The notes beneath the pieces are model-generated. The model saw only the letters and a list, made by a program, of their open reading frames with translations. It was not told the DNA's origin and did not search any database. The position numbers were made by a program, and so were the translations under genes. A DNA stretch of 64,000 nucleotides. It comes from Terana coerulea. Taxonomy: Eukaryota > Basidiomycota > Agaricomycetes > Polyporales > Phanerochaetaceae. The stretch lies in NCBI GenBank assembly GCA_024811115.1, contig JAKOGH010000097.1, positions 124,001 to 188,000 of the forward strand. Reading direction: 5' to 3'. Positions 10,878 to 22,559 of this stretch are shown here, piece after piece (the first letter of the stretch is position 1; the number at the start of each line of letters is the position of its first letter).

Positions 10878-10888
10878 ACCATGGATCT
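10878..10888 (+). repeat. Right target-site duplication of the foldback transposon
   Basis: Exact copy of the 11 bp at 9068-9078 (ACCATGGATCT). Confidence 0.85.
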
Positions 10889-11465
10889 CCTACTTACGAC
10901 TTACAGGAGGGGCTGACACAATTATATTGATGACCCAGCAGTGAGTACCTGTCATTTCAGAACTTATTGAACCGGTTTAAAAGTGTAGACAAACCTTCAT
11001 CCCTCCAGATGACTGCTGTATGCCGATGATGAGTCGGGCCACTGGCAATCAATCCATGAGCGGGGATAAGAACTATATTGCTGCGAGAACAGTAGGCGAT
11101 TGTTATGTTTACATATCAGAGCCATCACAGCGTATTGATATAACTCTGAACCGCAGGTTGATCGCAGACTGTGGCAGTGTTGAGAGGACGACGGCCGGCT
11201 GCTGCTAGTACTGTAATATTATGGTGGCACGACGAATCCAGATATCTGAGGGTCCATGTCCTCTCCAACACATTCTAGCATTGTTCATCGGGCTGCTGTG
11301 ACTTCTTAGGATGCCCGTATCACTAGCCATGTTGGCATTGCTTCAGAGTCGAAGCTTGGCCCGGCTGAGAACCATCAATGGTAAGCTGTCAATCAAATCC
11401 GTGTGCGACGGTAACCATATAATTGTATTTCGCGCACTTGCTCATATCATTGCGACAGCCCCCGA
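10889..11465. other. Intergenic, upstream of the multi-exon membrane protein
   Basis: The stretch contains the right insertion flank of the transposon and the promoter side of the gene starting near 11466. I see no supported gene; a 62-codon open frame from 11020 has no recognisable content. Confidence 0.4.
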
Positions 11466-13990
11466 TGTCTGAACTACTACGACCGCTACCCACCACCCCT
11501 ATGTCCTTTCCTCGCCTGTCTGTAAGTTCGCGGGGACCGCAAGCAGAGGATGTTCAGTACAAGCAACTACCACCTGTGCCCTATTCGTTCGACAGCGCCG
11601 AATCCTTACCATTTGGTGACAAGTCAGAGCAGCACTCTAAGAAAGATGAACACTTCGCCCGCTATGGCAATCTCATGGTTTGCATTGCGTTGCATCTGGG
11701 CATAGTGATTGTCCACGCCGTTCTTCTTCTCATTTCCCGCTATGTCAACTACGACGTTCCCAATATCGGGCAAGCGGATCCTTACCCTCATAACGGCGGC
11801 TCTCCCGGGCCCTCAATACCTGGCCCACCTCTGTTCCGAGTGGATGTCGGACGACCGGCTGAACTTGCAATAACGGGTGTCAACGTCGTCTCGCAGATCC
11901 TCGGGATGGTGCGTCGTGTAAGGGCTTTGAGTTATATGTTAATACTGAGATACATCGTACAGATGTACCTTTCAGTACTTGTATTTTTCACTCAGCGATT
12001 AACGCTGCACCGCGCGCTTGACGTCCAATATACCTTGACTTCAGTCCACGACAAATCCGCGGCATGGATGGGCTTAGGGTCCTCGTTCCTTACCTTGTGG
12101 CGACAACGCAAGGTCAAGAGCGCCCTGCCGTCTGTCGTCTTCACCACTCTCTACCTCCTTGGCATATTTGGTCTCCACACCACCTTAGCGAATTTGTTCA
12201 TCTTTCAGTACGATGCATACAACACCGCCGGGAATAAGCAAACGTCTTTCATAGGATCGGCGACGGCGTTTAACTACAACATTGACTGGGAGACGTACGT
12301 TCCGGCTCTAATGTTCCTTGATTTGTTCTCACTTCGGCATCACCAGATGCTTATCTCGAGATGAACCGTACGAATTTATCCACACATTCCTAATGCTCCC
12401 GTCTCCCCTGCTGGTCTCCAGAACAATTTGCTGTACGATGTCCCTTCCTTCCCGCTCGATCAGTACGCCACACTACTCGGACAGGAAGTGAACGAGGTAT
12501 CTGTGACAGGGGCATCGGTGAATGCCAACTGTACACTCATGAGCGAAGTAACGTTGGTTGGAACTGGACAATCCGGACCTAATGAGACTCAAACTACATG
12601 GCGATTGCAAAACATAACCTTCAATATTCCTACCTTAGGTACGAATTTTCCTGCATATTTTAATCACAGTTTTTAACCTTAAGATCCCAGGCACGAATGC
12701 TATAAAAGTGCTCGATACTTCTGTATTGGCTTTGACGGTCCTGACTGGTGGGGAGCTACCGCCCACCTGGCTCCTGGCAACGACAATCCCCCTGGACGCA
12801 GACGATAGCGCAGGTGGAGGTTTGGAGGAGCAGCCACCAGAGCAAAGCGTGTCTTTCTTCAACTGTACTTTCGCCTCAGAAGCCATAAAAATGACATTCG
12901 ATCAGGTTGGGGACGGACAGCTGGGTATTGGATCCGGCACCAGGGTTGGATCCGCGGCGCCTCATTCGGCGGGCCTTATGTCTTATGTTTGTGCAGCTCC
13001 TTTGCCGAACGATCTGAGCACGCACTGAGCCCTCTTAGGTAGGCTCCATACCTTCACAAGCCCCTTTCATCGAAAGACCGCTTCAGACTGGGGTGAACGT
13101 GTCTCTGAACACATCTGTCTTGGACCGGTGCGTTGGTGTGCCGGTGTCGATGAAAGATCACTGACTCAATACCCACAAACCTGTCAGGTTCATAACGACC
13201 GTGCTTAACAGGTCCAGCTCCGATGCTCTGACTGCATCATACGAGGGTGGTCCGTCTGCTCAACAGTCCCGTCCCGGCCTCGCCCAGGCTGCCGTGCCTT
13301 TAAGTCGCTACAATTTGGAAACTGGCGTGGAGACTGCTCTTGCAGCTTTGCTTTGGTATGGTGAGTCAGCACAAAGCGCGTTTCTACTCTTTGATAACGA
13401 CTGTTTTCCCCCACCGTGGCGCATAGGCCATCAAGTATATCTACGGGATGCAATTGGTGGCGTGTCTTCCACTGCGGAGTATGTATACAATGTTCCTCAA
13501 TTCCGGTGTGATGTGAGTTGCAATCCTGGTAGCCAGTGATGAATATGCCGCTCATTTTGTTTGTCACAGGTGAACGTCACCATGGTGAGTCTCCGAGAAC
13601 TGCTGCGTAATACCATCTCTCACTAGGTTGCACACCTGCGCGGCCTTCAAATCCGCTTCAGGTATCCGTTGGCCTCGGGTTATCGCTGTTCTTACTACTG
13701 CTGGCCATTCTGCTCGTCCCCGACGTTCCCCGCGGTAACCGCACACCTCTTACGTCAGCTGGCATTCTGGAAGTTACCTGGTTGCTCGGGAATGAACCGC
13801 GCCTCGAAAATGTAGACACCACAAACGCAGACGCTTTGCGCCGTGCTGGCATGTTTGCCATCGGGGCTAGACACGACGAGACTCATCAGCTCAGAACCAG
13901 GTGCGTGACCGCGCTTTCGTTGAAGTAGGATATATTATTCTAATGATTGGCCTATGCAGGAAATCCATACTGAGGGTCAATGAAGGCTGA
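11466..13990 (+). CDS. Basidiomycete multi-exon membrane protein of unknown function
   Basis: A chain of about nine exons encodes roughly 650-700 aa. The start MSELLRPLPTTPMSFPRL precedes a cytosolic leader, then membrane helices around NLMVCIALHLGIVIVHAVLL, SALPSVVFTTLYLLGIFGLH and near the end VGLGLSLFLLLLAILLVPDV. Between them lies a large domain with several N-x-S/T sites and cysteines (NANCTLMSEV, SVSFFNCTFASEA), probably extracellular. Splices with clear phase are TLG|GTNAIKVLD (near 12640/12684), LWYG|HQVYLRDAIGG (13360/13428) and the last, joining RTR to KSILRVNEG before the stop at 13988-13990. The junction around 12290-12430 is unclear; no choice of donor and acceptor kept the frame cleanly. 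The architecture resembles large uncharacterised families in agaricomycetes. No function is assigned. Confidence 0.6.
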
Positions 13991-14894
13991 CCATACGTAC
14001 TCACGTCTGTCGCGTCACCCAGGCGCATTGGTTCATGCCACGCGTTCATCGAATGGAAAAAGGACGCTCCGTCTGGTTCCTTAGCCTCATGGAATATACT
14101 CTGTAACGACATCGTTAATATACTATTACAAGAACCTGGTGGATTCGACAATACCTGCAGGAAGAGAGCCCACTCCTTTTGTATTCGCATGCGGTCTGAG
14201 AGCGGCGGCAATGTATGCCTGCCTGTCAAATCATGATCGCAGACGACGGTCGTCTTGGTGTCCGCGACAGCTTACGTGCGTTCGTACTTAACTCAAGCAC
14301 ATAGACGTACTCATCCATATATGAGCACAAGTAAATCATCGAAGGATGTTGCACAATCAGCGGACCTGGAGATCGCTTGGAAAGCGGCCCTTTGACTTCG
14401 TCGTGCGGTGGTTACGGGACTTGAAAAACAAAGGCAGCCTGAGGAGAACAATAGTCTTGACGGCTCGCGGCGTTGTACACGTCCATGGCGTTGATGTTCA
14501 GCGAACCATCGGAACCGACAAGTTAATCCTCTGCAAGGGTACCGGTAAGAAAACACGTGTTTGGTAGCCAGAGGAATGAATGTCAACATGGTTAATTCGA
14601 TATTGTAAGCCCCTGGCCCAGAGTCATATAAAAGTGGAACACCGGTTACTTATGTACTCCGCTGAGGAGCCTGCGCACTTTGTTGAAGGTGTTCGGAAAG
14701 CACAGCAGAACACTCGAAAGCAACAGTAAGTCGACCATCTTCTGCACAGTCACTTAGTACGAAGCAACTGACTGTACTAACGACCAGGGCCGAGACCAAC
14801 TACAATGAAAGTAGGGACCTCTTCCACGTCTAAGTCGCATGCACCAACACGGCAGCAGAGTCTTGGGTGAGAGGCAAGGTTTTCACTATCGCAT
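13991..14894. other. Intergenic with a possible coding fragment on the minus strand
   Basis: On the minus strand, about 14640-14390, the frames AYNIELTMLTFIPLATKH and, after a very short possible intron, VGSDGSLNINAMDVYNAAS ending QAAFVFQVP-stop look protein-like. I do not recognise the family and find no further exons, so this is either a fragment or a chance frame. On the plus strand, ATATAAAAG at 14627-14635 could be a TATA box for the gene at 14895. Confidence 0.3.
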
Positions 14895-15449
14895 TTGCAG
14901 ATTCTCATGCCTAGCATTGATCATAGACGAGTGTTAACTTGGACGTGGAGCGACAAGGCTGACAAATCATATCAATGCATCGACCACTGGTTCAGACGCG
15001 AGCTCTTCTCCGTGGACCTCTGGTTACGTGCGCAGAAGGCTCCCGTACTCGACGCTCTGGCCGCCAGGAAAGCACAATTCGATCACTCGATGTGTGAACT
15101 CCATCGACGCGGCATCAACTACGACCCACGGATCAGCAACATGCCACTTCCGACGGCCCAGGAAGACGGTCGAGTCGCTCACGACGCTCGCGCAGCATGG
15201 AATAGGTGGACCTCTCAGAAGATGGAGACCGAGGGGTGGTCCCACATCGTCGACCAGTCCGCGTCGCGCATGCGAGCCCAGTTGACCAAACTGCATCCTC
15301 AGATGCTCTCAGCATGGGCACTGCATGGTGTATTCGTGGCTGGAGCATGGAGGTATGCTTTGCGCTGGAGAGTGGTTGGCAAAACGGTCCTCTTCAGTGT
15401 GAGGTGGTTGCAAAGAACGGTACGACGCACAGGAAAAGTGGCTTGCTGA
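14895..15449 (+). CDS. Dispersed small-protein family of unknown function, member 1
   Basis: This is an open frame of 184 aa with no recognised domain. It matters because its C-terminal 110 residues resemble the proteins at 20592-21191 and 39334-39870. Shared marks are INYDPR (IEYDPR, VTFDPW), then an A-x-DAR-x-AW core (VAHDARAAWNRW), a charged helix with ME and ILD/IVD (HIVDQSASRMR), and the end YALRWRVVGKTVLFSVRWLQ, which in member 2 reads FALKWRVVGKTAMFIGWWIQ. The sequence is helical, rich in W, R and A, and closes with an amphipathic or weakly hydrophobic segment. The start is uncertain: the second Met (14907, MPSIDH) or a spliced upstream exon near 14803 are alternatives. No signal peptide was seen. 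Confidence 0.55.
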   Translation: MQILMPSIDHRRVLTWTWSDKADKSYQCIDHWFRRELFSVDLWLRAQKAPVLDALAARKAQFDHSMCELHRRGINYDPRISNMPLPTAQEDGRVAHDARAAWNRWTSQKMETEGWSHIVDQSASRMRAQLTKLHPQMLSAWALHGVFVAGAWRYALRWRVVGKTVLFSVRWLQRTVRRTGKVAC

Positions 15450-15901
15450 AGAGCATGTGTGGGAGATAACTGTTGGCATGTAGCGATAGGCCTGGCTGCG
15501 CAAATATGGACGCTCAAGATGTACATTTTCATAGCTTGTTTGCTCGCGGACATTTTCATTTTGGAATGGTTAAACTGCTCGAAGCGAGGCATTTCAGCCC
15601 AAGTTGTGACCGCAAAGAGGAGACACACCTTAGGTTTTGGGACATATTACTGCTACCGAGGATTTGCTGGGAATGTGAGTGCAGTTATGTGCGGTACACC
15701 CACCGTGCGCCCCAGTATTACTCGAACCAAATCACACAACCTCGCAAATATCACGATCAATGGCATCTATGACTATGAGAATAGTAGTATTGGGGTAACA
15801 GTCGCATACACGAACAAGCACCATTTTATTGACGTCCAGGTAGTCTATGATAACAGGAGGCCTCCACTCGTCCAGTATGCGCAATCACCAACAAAATGCG
15901 T
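15450..15901. other. Intergenic between the unknown gene and the ATP2 3' end
   Basis: The stretch contains the 3' flanks of two convergent genes. I see no supported coding frame or RNA. Confidence 0.4.
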
Positions 15902-17882
<1,981 letters not shown>

Positions 17883-18371
17883 ACTGGACGACGTCGACGA
17901 CGGTGAAGTTGGTGGGATTCGGGCGAGCAGAGCGTGCCCCGTATAAAGTTCGTTTTTACTCTCCGACGCCGGCTTCGTCCGACCCTCTTGCCGCACGAAG
18001 TTCATTCCCAGCGCCTTGATGTTGATGCGCCGCCCAAATCCCGCCGCCCCGACGCTTGAATCTTTCTCGCCGCCACACCCATCGTTCACGTCAGTCTCCA
18101 GAATGACTTCTTCACACTCTCTAAGTCATATTTCTCTTTGCTAAGGCAAACGTCTCCTCAGCGTTGAGTGCGACTGCGGCGACTTGTACGTCAACCGGAC
18201 CCGCAACGCTGAGCCACGTGCGTAGGCTAATCCGGAGATCCTCCAAAAAATTGCTGCAAGGCAAGGACGTGAAGTTATGGCCAGTCATGTCTTTGTATTC
18301 TGACCACCACTCAGGCCGCACCCGCAGACCCTAAAGGCTCGTATTTATCGCCCCGAAGGCCCATTCACAAC
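17883..18371. promoter_or_regulatory. Shared divergent promoter region of ATP2 and ADE4
   Basis: About 490 bp separate the divergent starts of ATP2 and ADE4. A 66-codon open frame on the minus strand (18321-18121) has no recognisable content. I could not name any specific factor site. Confidence 0.45.
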
Positions 18372-20227
18372 AGTACGTAGCTTGGTGTGCGCATTCTGTG
18401 CACGAAGCTAAGATGAACAGTGTGCGGGATCTTAGGTTTACTGTCGCATGATCCGTCGGTCGACGTCTCAGGCGAGATATGTGAAGGTCTGTCCTTGTTG
18501 CAGCACAGAGGTCAAGATGCTTGCGGTATTGTCACTTGCGGGCCAAAGGGGCGGTTCTACCAATGCAAGGCGAACGGCATGGTCAGGGATGTTTTTGACA
18601 CAACCTCGCTATCGAGGCTTATCGGTGGCATGGGCGTCGGACATGGTGCGTAATGTGCACTCTCTTCATTGGTCTGTACTGATGGGCCCTCCGTAGTACG
18701 TTACCCAACTGCTGGAAGCTCAAATCACGCCGAAGCCCAGCCATTCTACGTAAACTCGCCGTACGGCATCGTGTTTGCCCATGTAAGGCGTCAGAGAGTA
18801 TGCAGTCAATTCACAGTGCCTTACCTCTCTGTAGAATGGAAACCTCATCAACACTGATGACCTCCTTCAATTCATGGACCACACTGCCCACCGCCATATC
18901 AACACTTCCTCCGACTCCGAGCTCCTCCTTAATATCTTCGCAGACAACCTTCAGAAGACGGGAAAGTTCCGTATCAATGAGGAGGATATCTTCACTGCTA
19001 TTGCCTCGTTGATGGAACAATGCAAGGGCGCGTACGCGTGTGTCGCTATGCTCGCGGGCTTTGGCATCATCGGCTTCCGGGACCCAAATGGCATTCGCCC
19101 GCTTGGACTTGCGACCAAAAAGTCTGCAAGCAGCGAAGAGGGGAAGGACTACTTGCTTGCAAGTGAAAGTGTTGTGGCGGATGCGAGCGGATTCAACGAC
19201 TGGGAGGACGTCAGGCCAGGCGAAGCGGTCATCATCACGCGCTCAGGCATTACACGCGTCGTCAACTCGGTCATGGACGGACCTTTGCACCCGATATCTT
19301 CGAATACGTCTACTTCGCGCGTCCAGACTCAGTACTCGATGGCATCAGCGTGTATCGCAGCCGTATGGCCATGGGCGACGCGTTGGCCGATGAAGTCAAG
19401 CGCGTTTTGGACGAGAAGAACATACGGGTCGATGTTGTTATTCCCGTACCCGACACCTCCCGCGTCGCCGCACTCAACTTGGCGCAAAAACTCGGCTTGC
19501 CATACCGCGAAGGCTTTATCAAGAACCGATACGTCGGCCGGACGTTTATCATGCCTGGTCAGCAAATGAGGAAGAAGAACGTACGACGGAAACTCAATGC
19601 GATGGCGCTCGAGTTCGCGGACAAGAATGTGCTCATCGTCGACGGTAGGTTCAATCTCTTGTCGCGTCCAGCTTGCGATTTACGTGAATCCAAGATTCAA
19701 TCGTACGTGGAACCACTTCCAAGGAGATTATCCAAATGGCCAAGGACGTCGGTGCGCGCAAGGTTATCGTCGCTAGCTGCGCCCCTCCAATCCGTTACTC
19801 CAATGTTTACGGTATCGATATGCCTTCTCGTTTGGAGCTGGTTGCTCACGGTCGGACGACCGAAGAGGTCGCCTCGGCCATCGGCGCCGACCTTGTCATC
19901 TTCCAGACGCTTCCCGACCTCATCTCATCCGTCCAGAAATTCAACCCCGACATTGAAACCTTTGATTGCTCAGTATTCACCGGTGAGTATGTCACCGGCG
20001 GCGTGGACGAAGAGTACTTGTCACATTTGGAGAAGCTGCGCGCGGACAATATCAAAGGCAAGACGATCACTGGCGGGCTTGGCCCTGTCGAGGGCAAGGG
20101 AGGAGGCGGACTCGCGGAGAACGTGAACGGCATCAATGGGGTCAAAACTGCTGGCGATGCAACCGCAAGTGGACCCATGAACGGGTCTGATACAGTAGGG
20201 TTGCACAATAGCTGGAAATCGCAGTAG
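18372..20227 (+). CDS. ADE4: Amidophosphoribosyltransferase (first step of purine synthesis)
   Basis: The enzyme transfers the amide of glutamine to PRPP to make phosphoribosylamine. The class II glutamine amidotransferase start [10 protein letters not shown] gives the N-terminal nucleophile cysteine; [13 protein letters not shown] and [16 protein letters not shown] follow. The PRPP-binding loop is [17 protein letters not shown], spliced across 19646-19695. The start codon is split: A at 18372, an intron 18373-18420 (GTACGT...AACAG), then TG at 18421-18422, so ATG-TGC places Cys directly after Met as the family requires. Further introns follow GMGVGH and GIVFAH. The frame breaks at a T3 run (19284-19286); one more T gives [20 protein letters not shown], the conserved sequence. 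The C-terminus is Gly/Asn-rich. Cytosolic. Confidence 0.95.
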
Positions 20228-20591
20228 GGTTTGTCGCGCGTGTACTGACAGTGTACTTTGTGGATATTGTAGTTGTGATATTGATGATAGAATACAGAGT
20301 AAACATAAAACTCTTTACCATTGGGCGACTTGGTGTCATCCCGTCTCGCAACTTCACCAAGTATATCCGCGGCGGTTGCAAGCACACACAGCATACAATT
20401 TTGCCGTAAGTAATACCTACGCAGCTATCCACTACATCCTTCACGAATGAGATCTGGTGAGTATCGTAACAGTGGTACATACGTGTATGAGCTGACTATT
20501 ATTGGAGCTTCCATTGATAGTACTACATCGTCCGACTACAAGCGTCCGCGTCTGCGCAAATGCCGAAAATTCTACATACAATCATGACATG
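20228..20591. other. 3' flanks of convergent genes
   Basis: This lies between the ADE4 stop and the stop of the minus-strand unknown gene. I see nothing coding here. Confidence 0.4.
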
Positions 20592-21191
20592 TCAGTCGAA
20601 CCCTCTACCGGACCAGATTGGGTTGCGGCGAAGGCCTTTCTGTATCCACCAGCCTATGAACATCGCCGTCTTGCCCACCACCCTCCATTTCAGTGCGAAC
20701 CTCTCCGCCGCCGCAAGGAAGAGGTTGTGCTCTTTCAAGGCTAGCTGTACGAGACTCAGTAACCCCACAGACTCATCCCGCATCGTGTCTGCCGTATTTT
20801 CCAAATTCCTGACCCAACCGTTTTCGATAGTTTCGGCGACCCTTAGATCTCGCCAGGCGGTGCGAGCTTCTCGGTCGAGGGCTCGGATCTTTTCATGACG
20901 AATCCATTTTTGAGGCCTCCATGGGTCGAAGGTCACCTCGAGCCCCTGCAGTTGCTGTACAACATTCTCGTACTTCGCCCTCACGGCTGCCAGTGACCTA
21001 GATGAGTCTGCCTTCTCCGCCTCTAGCCCGTAGCTGATGATCTTCGGCTGCTCATAGAGGTATACGTCCAAGCACTCATAGAGTGCGATGCTCCTATCGA
21101 CCCACCCGCATGCCTTGTAAAGCAGTCGTCTGAGAAAGGCATCACTATCAAACTGCGATCGCTCAGCTGCAGTGAGTTGACTCAGGCTCAC
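20592..21191 (-). CDS. Dispersed small-protein family of unknown function, member 2
   Basis: This single open frame of 199 aa begins MSLSQLTAAERSQFDSDAFL. The first half is helical (VDRSIALYECLDVYLYEQPK). The second half matches members 1 and 3: VTFDPWRPQKW, then LDREARTAWRDLRVAETIEN, a W-x-x-x-LE-x-x-A segment, and the end ERFALKWRVVGKTAMFIGWW. The match to member 1 at the end is very close (LRWRVVGKT against LKWRVVGKT). The GKT is not part of a recognisable P-loop. No intron is needed. No signal peptide or certain membrane helix is seen, although the last 30 residues could associate with membranes. Function unknown. Confidence 0.6.
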   Translation of the reverse strand: MSLSQLTAAERSQFDSDAFLRRLLYKACGWVDRSIALYECLDVYLYEQPKIISYGLEAEKADSSRSLAAVRAKYENVVQQLQGLEVTFDPWRPQKWIRHEKIRALDREARTAWRDLRVAETIENGWVRNLENTADTMRDESVGLLSLVQLALKEHNLFLAAAERFALKWRVVGKTAMFIGWWIQKGLRRNPIWSGRGFD

Positions 21192-22299
21192 CCTAGACTC
21201 TGCTTACGAACGGGTTGAGTTCCGTCACATAGATGTTCAATCTCTGTATCCTGGGCACTGAACGGTAAGAGCAGGAGCTGAGATGGGTCTACTGAGTGCC
21301 ATACTAGAATAATGTGACTTACTGCACTGTATGACCTGGGGCAGCCATGCACGTTCGTCTTCGTCTTCAAGCACTTCTCATATCCTGCTTCGCCCCTAGG
21401 GTTTATATGCTGGTTTCAAGGTCACGTCGACGTATCTACTGTAGACCTTGCTTAAAACCCGAACAACAACGTCGCAAGGTACGGAATGTGACCTCGCCGA
21501 TATCAATGCGTTAAGCGACAGTATCATCTTCTCTGGAGCCTCGTGCATTGCTGATGACTCCGTAACCAGACGTCTGCGACGCAGTAGACAAAGCCACAAA
21601 TCCGTGCTTAGCTCAAGCGACGCTCACCTGTCAAAGTTGCTTGCCTTCGTTTGGCATGTAGGGTCTCTTGTTCACTTCGACGCAATCTCGCAAGCGTGAC
21701 AGCGGCATTGAGAAGCTATTGTACTCTGCTGACACACACGCACATATATGTTAGACTTATTTTAGTCGCTGGGTAACCGTTGTAAAGGGACTGACGTTCA
21801 ACTCTGCATCTACGGTGCCTGCCAAACAAAGACAAGAAAAGCGTGAGTGCTAAGCACTAAGTATTGAGTGCGTATTCGCAAGTGCCCGTACCAGTCCCGG
21901 TAGCTATCAATCAAGCTTCAAGGGCCGATGTACACTTAACTTTCCCTGCGGCGGACGTGCTTCAAATTCTTGAGAACAATTGACGATTTTTTGTATGCTC
22001 CATATGCAATAATGAACATGAAGCTACATCAGCTTTTTATACAACTGTCATACTTCTCAAGGACAAGTTTGCGGCTATTACTAATTTACTATCACTGTCA
22101 TAGTGAGAAACAGCTGTGTCGGTGTGATGTCCGACCTGGAGTATACCGTAAGTATTAATGTTTTATAGTAGCAGCCAGATTGTTGGGACTAGGGACTCGG
22201 GATAAGGTGTCTAACTTCTAAGTATTCTGTATTCTGAAGCTTTTAAACTCTGAGTATCACAGCAAAAAGAACAAGTTAAAAAGCTACGAAATGCTGATG
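21192..22299. other. Intergenic, about 1.1 kb
   Basis: This is AT-rich in its second half (21960-22250). Short open frames at 21396-21700 on both strands show no recognisable content, and I found no repeat or mobile element end. Confidence 0.4.
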
Positions 22300-22381
22300 C
22301 GACGCCAGCAGGACTCGAACCTGCGCCCCGAAACGGGAATTGATTTCTAATCAATCGCCTTAACCACTTGGCTATAGCGCC
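22300..22381 (-). tRNA. tRNA-Ser (anticodon AGA)
   Basis: Read on the minus strand, 82 nt fold as a class II tRNA. The acceptor stem GGCGCTA pairs with TGGCGTC (two G-T pairs), with discriminator G. The anticodon stem GATTGA/TCAATT encloses loop TTAGAAA, giving anticodon AGA (serine). A long variable arm (CCCG TTT CGGG) and a T arm with GGTTCGAGTCC follow. There is no intron and no encoded CCA. A C-rich stretch separates it from FAN1. Confidence 0.93.
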
Positions 22382-22559
22382 GTAATAGCGAGGTTGGTAT
22401 ATACTACGTAGAAGTATACAAACACGCGTGTGGTCGCGCCTAATTGACGTGCGTAACCGCGTGACCGCGATCGCGACTGTTCTTTCCTTTCTCCCCTTCG
22501 TATAGCATCCAGTTCTTCCATCCCCCCTCGCTTGCTGGTGTCGGCCATAGTTGCTAAAC

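Noticed and set aside
18121..18321. 66-codon minus-strand frame between ATP2 and ADE4
   Set aside because: Short, no homology recognised, and located in the shared promoter region.
20700..20730. WRVVGKT in the unknown family as a Walker A nucleotide-binding site
   Set aside because: The preceding GxxxxG spacing is missing and member 3 has AKT instead of GKT.
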